NCBI GenBank assembly: GCA_048939265.1
Contig: JBHLPQ010000183.1
Span: 1-7,637, forward strand
From: Hodarchaeum sp048939265
GTDB taxonomy: Archaea; Asgardarchaeota; Heimdallarchaeia; Hodarchaeales; Hodarchaeaceae
Length of the DNA: 7,637 bases
Reading direction: 5' to 3'
Below are positions 1 to 5,358 of the stretch, in pieces. A program made the position numbers and the translations under genes. The notes beneath the pieces were generated by a model. It made no database searches. It worked only from the letters and a program-made list of their open reading frames with translations, and was not told the DNA's origin. The first letter of the stretch is position 1. The number at the start of each line of letters is the position of its first letter.

Positions 1-1683
1 AGTATTTATTCAAGAACCCCTAGCTGTGGGAAGAAGACTATTGCTCTAAATTTCTTTTTAGCATATGCCTATTCAAATCCTGGGTATCGGATTCTAATTG
101 TTGACTTTTCAAGAACAGAAAAGCTAAGATATTCCCTTTTAAAATATGGAAAATCTAATTTTACTAGTACAGACTTCCTAAGCGAAATTTCTGAAGATAC
201 TCTTGTTGGTGAGTCTTTGTCTATCTTTGAGGATGAAGGTGCAGGGTCATTTGTGCGGGTTCTCCCTTCTTCTGGCATTCCAATAACTCAAATTAGTTTG
301 CAGGCAGAGACAAAATATCGAGTGAATGCTCTTTTTTTCAAAGATACAATAGATCTACTTGTTTTTATTCTCCCAGTTAGCTTAGATGAAAACAGTATTA
401 CCACAGCTGCGATTTTACAAAGTGATATGGTCTGGATAATTTCATCAGAGAAATATCCAACATTCAATCTGACAAAATCAACAATTCAGAATTTTTTATC
501 TTTTCTTACCACTCCCACCTTAGTAATTATGAACATGATCAAGCCACCAGTAGTTTTTGGAAAACTTAATGAGAAAATAGAACAACTGGAATCAAAACTA
601 AGGCATCCTATTTTTTACACTATTCCTTGGATTTCTGAGTTATATGAGTTTTCAGATCAAGGGATCTATTATTTAGAACTGCCACATTCCGATGTAATTG
701 AAACGTTTCAGGATTTACGTAACAGATTCCAAGAATTCACTGAAAGAAAGGAAATCGGAAGAAGTGTTGATGATACTGAAGCATCTCCTATTGCATTATT
801 CATAACTGATCGTGAATCAGGATCAACTATGTATTATTACTTCTTTGGGAAAGCGGAGGACGAAATGAAGAACCCTATACTCATAACAGCAGCTTTAACC
901 AGCATTGCTCACATGGTATCAGAAACAGCAGGACGAAGGGGCGATTTACGTTATATCGACAATGGAAATATGAAAATTGTCCAAAGAAAAGGAAATCGGG
1001 TTATTGGGATTCTTTATAGTCCAGTCATGAACGATACTCTTACAGAATTGCTTTTTCAGGTTATAGAACGATTCGAAAAAGAATTCATTGAAGCCATTAG
1101 TGATTTTTCTAACACTGGAAGTATTGTAGGATTTACCGGGGCAACAAATATAGTCGAGGAAATTTTTGAATCATTTGTTTTCGACATTGAAACAGTAAGC
1201 GAACAGTTACGTCAGAATATCCTTGCATATGGAGCTGAGATGGATCTTTTACGAGGGGATCCCGAAATCCTTTTCCATAATTATGTTCAAAAGAACTTTT
1301 CTGACTCTAAAATCAAAGATTTATTGTTATACGAATTTACAACAACACATAATCCCAGGCATGAGTATCTACTAGAGTTGGGAATCAATCCAAGGCCCAT
1401 ACGCCAGAAATTGGAAGAGGAGACAGGAGGAAAAATATGCTCTTGTACAGATCCTCCTCAGTATATTCAAATTCAACCCTTTGATACATTAGGAATACTA
1501 GGTCTCCCAGAAAAGTTACGACCTACTATTAGAGCGCTGCTAACCTCAAAAGTGCTTTCTCCTGAAACATCTACAGAGATTACTAAACGCAATCAAGAAA
1601 TAGAGCTCGAATGTCTCGAAGAATTAAGAAAACGAGGATATGTTAAGCGAGTTTCTTCTACTAATTCTAAATCCTTTATCTAA
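1..1683 (+). CDS. MinD/ParA-like ATPase fused to a longin-like domain and a C-terminal winged helix (5' end cut by the window)
   Basis: The frame is open from base 1 to the TAA at 1681-1683 (560 codons), so the start lies just outside the window; TTG 217 is internal. Codons 4-14 read SRTPSCGKKTI, a diverged P-loop, followed by a helix and the strand RILIVDFS, the usual MinD/ParA order. The strand LVIMN and the segment FYTIPW match later MinD elements. The Walker B region reads DLLVFILPVSL (codons 118-128), without the usual catalytic Asp. Codons about 263-365 (ALFITDRESG, YYYFF, a long helix, three strands, another helix) follow the beta-beta-alpha-beta-beta-beta-alpha order of longin domains. 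Codons about 502-552 resemble a winged helix ending CLEELRKRGYVKRV. I infer a cytoplasmic nucleotide-binding switch or scaffold; its ATPase activity may be weak or lost. The domain order is well supported by pattern, but the longin and winged-helix calls are made by eye. Confidence 0.7.
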   Translation, partial: SIYSRTPSCGKKTIALNFFLAYAYSNPGYRILIVDFSRTEKLRYSLLKYGKSNFTSTDFLSEISEDTLVGESLSIFEDEGAGSFVRVLPSSGIPITQISLQAETKYRVNALFFKDTIDLLVFILPVSLDENSITTAAILQSDMVWIISSEKYPTFNLTKSTIQNFLSFLTTPTLVIMNMIKPPVVFGKLNEKIEQLESKLRHPIFYTIPWISELYEFSDQGIYYLELPHSDVIETFQDLRNRFQEFTERKEIGRSVDDTEASPIALFITDRESGSTMYYYFFGKAEDEMKNPILITAALTSIAHMVSETAGRRGDLRYIDNGNMKIVQRKGNRVIGILYSPVMNDTLTELLFQVIERFEKEFIEAISDFSNTGSIVGFTGATNIVEEIFESFVFDIETVSEQLRQNILAYGAEMDLLRGDPEILFHNYVQKNFSDSKIKDLLLYEFTTTHNPRHEYLLELGINPRPIRQKLEEETGGKICSCTDPPQYIQIQPFDTLGILGLPEKLRPTIRALLTSKVLSPETSTEITKRNQEIELECLEELRKRGYVKRVSSTNSKSFI

Positions 1684-1929
1684 TATTGAAATTCTATTTC
1701 AAGGGAATCTGAGAAAAAATGACACATTTGATGTCAAAAGCAACAACATACTTGGATTCATTAATCAAATGATATTTATGTATGAATATAAAACAGACCT
1801 AAAATGAATAAAACTTAGATATTGATAAATAATACATGAATAAAAGGTGTTCCCAGTGAGACTGTAGCTGGGGATGAGAAGAATTAGGAAATCATATCAA
1901 GCTTAATATTAATACTTATGCACACAGTG

Positions 1930-1937
1930 TTTAAAAG
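1930..1937 (+). promoter_or_regulatory. Putative TATA box of the Rab-like GTPase gene
   Basis: TTTAAAAG resembles an archaeal TATA box. A start about 25 bases downstream would give a short leader of roughly 30 nt containing the ribosome site. A small palindrome, ACAC-A-GTGT (1922-1930), sits directly upstream where the BRE would be. A second AT-rich candidate at 1945-1955 cannot be excluded. Confidence 0.3.
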
Positions 1938-1976
1938 ATCTTGGCATAATAAAATACACTAAAGACGGATTTAAAA

Positions 1977-1982
1977 AGGTGA
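1977..1982 (+). promoter_or_regulatory. Ribosome binding site that fixes the TTG start of the GTPase
   Basis: AGGTGA matches the complement of the archaeal 16S 3' end and lies 5 nt before TTG 1988. The GTG inside it is followed two codons later by an in-frame TAG, so it cannot be the start. No ATG precedes the P-loop in frame, which makes TTG the best start. Confidence 0.7.
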
Positions 1983-1987
1983 ATTAG

Positions 1988-2527
1988 TTGAGTAATGAGG
2001 ATCATCGATTATGGAAAATAGTATTACTTGGAGACGGAGCCGTTGGAAAAACCTCCCTTCGGAAGCAATACTTAGGAGAGGGGTTTGAAACAGATTATTT
2101 AAGTACAATGGGAGCAGATTTTGCGCTATATGACACAACAGTAGATGACACACATATTCGTTGGCAAATCTGGGATCTTGCTGGACAGCCTGTATTTAAA
2201 GATGTTGTCAAAGCTTATTATACGAAAGTTTTTGGTGGAATTCTTGTTTATGATATCACCCGTAGACAAACTTTTGAGAATGTAGAAAAATGGTTAACAG
2301 ACATATTAGAAAATTCTAAACGTGATAAGGATGTACCCGTAGTTCTCTTAGCCAATAAAACTGATTTACGAGAGGAAGGAACAGAAACTGTATCCACCAA
2401 TGAAGGCAAGGAGCTTGCTGATCGCCTAGGCTTAAGTTTCATTGAAACAAGTGCTAAGACAGGTGAAGGGGTTCAAGCTGCGTTTGATCAATTAGGAAAA
2501 GAAATCTTGGAGTTTACCTCTGGTTAA
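1988..2527 (+). CDS. Rab-like small GTPase (Ras superfamily)
   Basis: This 179-residue protein is a complete small GTPase. G1 is GDGAVGKTS (15-23), the G2 threonine lies in YLSTMGADF (T40), G3 is WDLAGQ (62-67) with the Rab/Ras-type catalytic Gln67, G4 is NKTD (123-126) and G5 is ETSAK (153-157). The stretches KAYYTKVFGGILVYDIT and FENVEKWL are strikingly Rab-like. It should bind and hydrolyse GTP and act as a molecular switch. The C-terminus (LEFTSG) carries no cysteine, so prenyl anchoring as in eukaryotic Rabs is not possible; membrane contact would need a partner. The gene starts at TTG with a strong ribosome site. It stands alone, convergent with the winged-helix gene, and close to roadblock and Yip1-like genes. 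The family call is secure; the specific role is unknown. Confidence 0.95.
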   Translation: MSNEDHRLWKIVLLGDGAVGKTSLRKQYLGEGFETDYLSTMGADFALYDTTVDDTHIRWQIWDLAGQPVFKDVVKAYYTKVFGGILVYDITRRQTFENVEKWLTDILENSKRDKDVPVVLLANKTDLREEGTETVSTNEGKELADRLGLSFIETSAKTGEGVQAAFDQLGKEILEFTSG

Positions 2528-2530
2528 AAT

Positions 2531-2580
2531 TTCCTCATACCATTCTTCTATGTTGATTAAGATAAGAATGTCATCAGGAA
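2531..2580. terminator. Hairpin between convergent genes, possible bidirectional terminator
   Basis: Arms 2531-2547 and 2564-2580 pair in one register without bulges: TTCCT with AGGAA, AT with AT, and CATTCTT with AAGAATG, 14 of 17 positions, around a 16-nt loop. It starts 3 bases after the GTPase stop codon and ends 9 bases before the stop codon of the opposing gene, where a shared terminator or mRNA 3' end would be expected. No long T-tract follows, so classic archaeal oligo-T termination is not obvious. Confidence 0.4.
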
Positions 2581-2589
2581 GTTTAATAA

Positions 2590-3018
2590 TTAGAAAGTAC
2601 GATCTTTAAGACTGAAAAGAACCGTCCTAGAGCTTTCTTTAGATGGACTTGGAAATTTTACTAATATTCCCATCTTTTCCAACTTATTTAAATGATAACT
2701 CGTCGTACTACGACTCCGACCCATTCTTTCTGCCACATCAGAAGCAGTAAGGGGTTCTTGAGCTTCAGCTAGCGTTTGGTAAGTACGTTTTAAATGTTCA
2801 TCAAGATTATCGAAATCTGTATGATCTACATTTTCTAAAGTGGATTTAAGAATACTAGATTTGGTTGAGATTGATAAACTTTTATCAATGTGACCCTCAA
2901 GTCGGGAAATTCGATGGTCTAGACTATCGATGTGATCTCTCAATTCTTTGACACTTAATAAAATCTCATCTAGTTTATCACTTGAGGATTCACTATTTTC
3001 AGATTTTTTAGGAGGCAT
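2590..3018 (-). CDS. Coiled-coil winged-helix DNA-binding regulator (ArsR/MarR/TrmB-like)
   Basis: The 142-residue protein begins with a charged, low-complexity tail (MPPKKSENSESSSD), followed by a heptad-like coiled coil (about 15-50, VKELRDHIDSLDHRISRLEG) and a winged helix (about 72-138). Within the latter, LTASDVAERMG and RSRSTTSYHLNKLEKMGIL give helices two and three, and the beta wing follows (FPSPSK to VLFSL). This is the usual form of a dimeric archaeal transcription factor, the coiled coil probably serving dimerisation. It cannot be placed in a named subfamily by eye and no ligand site is visible. An in-frame GTG at 3027 would add three residues; ATG 3018 is preferred, though neither start has a clear ribosome site. 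Upstream lie a TATA-like box and a palindrome, suggesting autoregulation. Confidence 0.85.
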   Translation of the reverse strand: MPPKKSENSESSSDKLDEILLSVKELRDHIDSLDHRISRLEGHIDKSLSISTKSSILKSTLENVDHTDFDNLDEHLKRTYQTLAEAQEPLTASDVAERMGRSRSTTSYHLNKLEKMGILVKFPSPSKESSRTVLFSLKDRTF

Positions 3019-3060
3019 TATTACCACGCTTCAAGGTTATGAATTTCTCATTATCCGCCA

Positions 3061-3070
3061 TTTTTAAAGT
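3061..3070 (-). promoter_or_regulatory. Putative TATA box of the winged-helix regulator
   Basis: On the minus strand this reads ACTTTAAAAA. A transcription start about 25 bases downstream would fall near 3040 and give a leader of roughly 12-22 nt before GTG 3027 or ATG 3018. The spacing fits an archaeal promoter; the call rests on sequence resemblance only. Confidence 0.35.
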
Positions 3071-3083
3071 TTAACGTACCAGA

Positions 3084-3105
3084 ACATTAGTTCCGAACTT
3101 AATGT
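3084..3105. promoter_or_regulatory. Near-perfect palindrome, candidate operator of the winged-helix regulator
   Basis: ACATTAGTTC-C-GAACTTAATGT is a 22-bp dyad: the right arm reverse-complements to the left arm apart from one extra base. The same stretch, widened to 3082-3107, can be read as two adjacent 13-mers of form GAAC.T.A..TCC (9 of 13 positions equal). It lies just upstream of the TATA-like box of the regulator gene, the right kind of site for a dimeric winged-helix protein. I infer autoregulation; binding is untested. Confidence 0.45.
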
Positions 3106-3381
3106 CCTCAATTGAGTTTTTATTAAGGCAAGATTATTTCTTTTCAAATTATGAAGTTATGCTTTTGTAGATATTCCCATAATGGTTATTGTTAATGATA
3201 TTAATGGATTAAATGCTAAGAAATCAAGTAATACTAAAAGGTAATTTAATTAAAAATAAATAATTCGTCAAATATGAATATTACCTTGCTTTAGATTCTC
3301 GTATTAACCCAAAATGAAGAAAAAAAGGGTGTCATCGGATTTATAATTGAATCAAGCAGAGAATTATATGAAATACATTAG

Positions 3382-3403
3382 CTTAAAAGCAAAAGGTTTT
3401 AAG
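3382..3403. promoter_or_regulatory. Inverted repeat containing TATA-like sequence upstream of the roadblock operon
   Basis: CTTAAAA (3382-3388) and TTTTAAG (3397-3403) form a perfect 7-bp inverted repeat around an 8-base spacer. It lies about 75 bases before the roadblock start. It could be an operator, or the arms could act as TATA boxes on both strands. In DNA this AT-rich, chance occurrence is possible. Confidence 0.25.
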
Positions 3404-3478
3404 TACAATCAGAATTTAGTGTATAGACTGTTATTATTTAACTGTCCCAGACTAAGATATGTAGGGATACGATGAAAA

Positions 3479-3826
3479 ATGTCACATGAAGCAGGGTATT
3501 TATCACAACAGGCACTGGAAAAGGTAATAGAGTCAGTGGGGAAGCATAAAGGAGTATATGGTGCCGTGTTAAGCGATACAGACGGATTACCACTCCAATC
3601 TAGTCTTCCTGAAGAGGATACAGAGAGAGTGGCTGCACATGTTGCCTCTTTGGTAGGAAAAGTAAGAAGTATATCTAGAGAAATTTCACAAGAAGAAGCC
3701 AGAAGTGTCAGGTTAGAGTTAGAGGTCGGAGATGTGGAAATAATACCTGATTATAACTCAGAGATTATTATTATAGCACTTGTGAAACGGGAGAGTAGTA
3801 CTATGACATTAACTTCAAAGAAATGA
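3479..3826 (+). CDS. Roadblock/LC7 domain protein (first of a tandem pair)
   Basis: This 115-residue protein is almost entirely one roadblock/LC7 domain: an N-terminal helix (about 8-24), the strand pair GVYGAVLSDTDGLPLQS, the long helix with RVAAHVASLVGKVRSIS, the strands SVRLELEVGDVEIIPD and EIIIIALVKR, then a short polar tail. Roadblock proteins dimerise and act as platforms or regulators of small GTPases (MglB for MglA in bacteria; Ragulator subunits for Rag GTPases in eukaryotes). A Rab-like GTPase lies about 1 kb upstream, making it a plausible partner, though no direct evidence exists. The next gene is a close paralogue only 18 bases downstream, so the two are probably co-transcribed and may form a heterodimer. 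The ATG start has only a weak upstream ribosome site. Confidence 0.92.
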   Translation: MSHEAGYLSQQALEKVIESVGKHKGVYGAVLSDTDGLPLQSSLPEEDTERVAAHVASLVGKVRSISREISQEEARSVRLELEVGDVEIIPDYNSEIIIIALVKRESSTMTLTSKK

Positions 3827-3828
3827 TT

Positions 3829-3837
3829 AGGAAGATG
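3829..3837 (+). promoter_or_regulatory. Ribosome binding site of the second roadblock gene
   Basis: AGGAAGATG lies in the 18-base gap between the two roadblock genes, 7 nt before ATG 3845. It supports separate translation initiation of the second gene on a shared transcript. Confidence 0.45.
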
Positions 3838-3844
3838 AAATAAA

Positions 3845-4162
3845 ATGTCTGAAGATGAATATGTTATTCCTTCTGTGTTGCAAAATACTATCAAACGGTT
3901 AGCAGCACGACGTGGAGTTAAAGGTATTTTAGTATGTGATGAAGATGGCCTTCCTTTGCAAAGTAATCTTCCACAATCAGATGCGGAAAGAGTCTCTGCT
4001 CATGTATCTTCATTGGTAAAAAAAGTTCGGAGTGTTTCTGATGCTCTCGATCATGGACGATTGCAGAGCGTTTATGTGGAAATGCCAAAATCAGAAATAA
4101 TCATTACACCTGATGAAGCAGCTGGTTTTACAATTGTAGTCTTGAAAGATCGGTCAGGATAA
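3845..4162 (+). CDS. Roadblock/LC7 domain protein (second of a tandem pair)
   Basis: This 105-residue single-domain roadblock protein is clearly paralogous to its upstream neighbour. Over the 42-residue block beginning GVKGILVCDEDGLPLQS, 28 positions are identical, including DGLPLQS, the LP loop, ERV.AHV.SLV.KVRS and the final S. The second half (VYVEMPKSEIIITPD, then FTIVVLKD) keeps the strand pattern but has diverged more. Tandem duplication is the simplest origin, and divergence in the second half would suit an obligate heterodimer with two different faces. It probably acts in the cytoplasm as a GTPase-binding scaffold or regulator. A hairpin overlapping its stop codon probably ends the operon. 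Confidence 0.92.
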   Translation: MSEDEYVIPSVLQNTIKRLAARRGVKGILVCDEDGLPLQSNLPQSDAERVSAHVSSLVKKVRSVSDALDHGRLQSVYVEMPKSEIIITPDEAAGFTIVVLKDRSG

Positions 4163-4181
4163 TCTCTTTTTCGATCTTTTC
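4145..4181 (+). terminator. Hairpin and T-rich sequence ending the roadblock operon
   Basis: AAAGATCG (4145-4152) and CGATCTTT (4172-4179) form a perfect 8-bp stem; G4144 and T4180 can add a wobble pair. The left arm lies in the last sense codons of the second roadblock gene and the loop contains its stop codon. T-runs (CTTTTT in the loop, CTTTTC after it) fit archaeal oligo-T termination. Confidence 0.45.
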
Positions 4182-4276
4182 TAATCATTGTATTTATACA
4201 GTTATACTTCATAATTTTCTTTGTCAATTTTAAAAGGATTTATTGATTAAATAGAACCTTCATCGAAGATTTTTTA

Positions 4277-4285
4277 TTTTATATC
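4277..4285 (+). promoter_or_regulatory. Putative TATA box of the zinc-ribbon/Yip1-like gene
   Basis: TTTTATATC resembles an archaeal TATA box. A start about 25 bases downstream would give a leader of roughly 30 nt before ATG 4340. A second candidate, GTATATC (4294-4300), would give a much shorter leader. The roadblock terminator upstream supports a separate promoter here. Confidence 0.3.
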
Positions 4286-4339
4286 TCATCAGTGTATATC
4301 AGAATTATCACAGAGATACTCATAATATAGTTGATTTTC

Positions 4340-5299
4340 ATGAGTTATGATACACCTAAAACGACCCCAAGATATTGTGGAAATTGTGGCCAAAAGTTAC
4401 TAGAGGGAGCAACATTTTGTGCTTATTGCGGAACTCCTGTACCTTCTGTTTCTTCAACAGGCGTTGTAAGCTCAAAACCCTCCCCCCAATTTAGTTCAAT
4501 GCCTCCAAAGGTAACAGATAGAGGAATTCCAACTTATCAAACTCCTTATAGAGCAGAAAGAATGATAACAGACCCCCCTCTTCCATTTATTCAACATTTT
4601 CAAGGAGTCTTAACATCCCCTCAAGTAGAAATGCCGAGGATCATAAAACGGCCTAATTTGAAACAACCGCTCTTAATTGTACTAATAGCTGGAATTTTGG
4701 CAGGATTAGCAACAGTTATTCTTTATTTAAAACTTGATTTCAGTCAAGAATTTATAGATGATATGTTCTCGAGTGTAGGATACTCAGCTGAAATGTTTGA
4801 AGGAATGGATATGCAAAGTCTTATCCAATTCTCATTCATGTTGGGTGGTCTTTTCATTCCAGTAATATACATTATTGGTTGGATTATTGTCAATACTTTG
4901 ATTCTATGGGGCCTCCATGCTATAATATCGGCTAATGTACCATCTCATGAAAGAAATTTTAAATTAATGGGTACAATTACGGGATGGGCTTATCTTCCGA
5001 GAATTTTTGAAGAGTTTGTTAATGCTATTATAATGGCTATCTTTATACCTCAAACTGAAATTAATAGTATGTCTGATTTGGCAGCTCTCGAATCATTTGA
5101 AGTATTAGGTGAATTTGGTTTCATTCTCTCACTCGTCAGCATATTAATGTTTTTTATTTCCCTTATTTGGGGCGGTATTTTAGTTTATTATGCATCCAAA
5201 GCGATTGATCCTGAAGGATCACACGCTATTGTCATTGTAATAATTTTTTCTGTAATTAAAGTTGCTGTAATTTTCCTACTTCCAGGAATCCCAATATAA
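4340..5299 (+). CDS. Zinc-ribbon membrane protein with Yip1-like domain
   Basis: The 319-residue protein begins with a CxxC...CxxC zinc ribbon (C13, C16, C27, C30 in CGNCGQKL and FCAYCG). A Pro/Ser-rich, probably disordered linker (about 32-105) follows, then a hydrophobic part with about five membrane segments near 110-130, 165-196, 210-237, 259-285 and 296-317. The arrangement and the GWAYLPRIF-type motif between segments resemble archaeal Yip1-family proteins with N-terminal zinc ribbons. Eukaryotic Yip1/YIPF proteins sit in Golgi and ER membranes and bind Rab GTPases; a link to the Rab-like GTPase in this window is an inference. In-frame TTG 4331 would add three residues; ATG 4340 is preferred, and neither has a clear ribosome site. 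It is convergent with the reductase gene across 59 bases. Zinc ribbon and membrane topology are clear; the Yip1 assignment is by pattern. Confidence 0.8.
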   Translation: MSYDTPKTTPRYCGNCGQKLLEGATFCAYCGTPVPSVSSTGVVSSKPSPQFSSMPPKVTDRGIPTYQTPYRAERMITDPPLPFIQHFQGVLTSPQVEMPRIIKRPNLKQPLLIVLIAGILAGLATVILYLKLDFSQEFIDDMFSSVGYSAEMFEGMDMQSLIQFSFMLGGLFIPVIYIIGWIIVNTLILWGLHAIISANVPSHERNFKLMGTITGWAYLPRIFEEFVNAIIMAIFIPQTEINSMSDLAALESFEVLGEFGFILSLVSILMFFISLIWGGILVYYASKAIDPEGSHAIVIVIIFSVIKVAVIFLLPGIPI

Positions 5300-5358
5300 T
5301 TAAGGGTATAATTTCTATTCGTAACAATCGACTCTAAGTCACCTCTCTAGATATAAAC

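Larger units (their letters stand above)
1684..1987. other. Intergenic region between the ATPase-longin gene and the GTPase gene
   Basis: This AT-rich stretch has no convincing gene. It opens with a perfect 7-bp inverted repeat (1686-1692 with 1696-1702, loop TCT) just behind the stop codon of the upstream gene. That hairpin is AT-rich and not followed by a T-tract, so a terminator role is doubtful. A weak CCCAG/CTGGG pair (1852-1856 with 1868-1872) lies mid-region. The last 60 bases hold a TATA-like box and a ribosome site for the GTPase. The gap suggests that the GTPase is transcribed on its own. Confidence 0.6.
3028..3478. other. Divergent intergenic region between the regulator and the roadblock operon
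   Basis: About 450 AT-rich bases hold control elements of both flanking genes and no convincing gene. The regulator side contains a TATA-like box (3061-3070, minus) and a near-palindrome (3084-3105). The middle has a perfect 8-bp inverted repeat, AAGGTAAT (3238-3245) with ATTACCTT (3280-3287), separated by 34 bases. The roadblock side has the inverted repeat at 3382-3403 and the AT-rich box TTATTATTTA (3431-3440), a candidate promoter about 40 bases before the ATG. I saw no tRNA arm or other RNA gene signature. Confidence 0.6.

Noticed and set aside
69..278. Minus-strand open frame of 69 codons
   Set aside because: It lies fully opposite the P-loop-coding region of the ATPase-longin gene; its translation shows no domain.
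1719..1772. A 17-codon ATG open frame (MTHLMSKATTYLDSLIK)
   Set aside because: It is too short, lacks a ribosome site and has no supporting context.
1971..2153. Minus-strand open frame of 60 codons opposite the GTPase start
   Set aside because: It is antisense to the clearly coding GTPase and has no recognisable motif or ribosome site.
2248..2442. Minus-strand open frame of 64 codons inside the GTPase gene
   Set aside because: It is an antisense shadow of a well-supported gene.
3182..3244. A 20-codon ATG open frame (MVIVNDINGLNAKKSSNTKR)
   Set aside because: It has no ribosome site and no recognisable pattern, and such short frames are common by chance.
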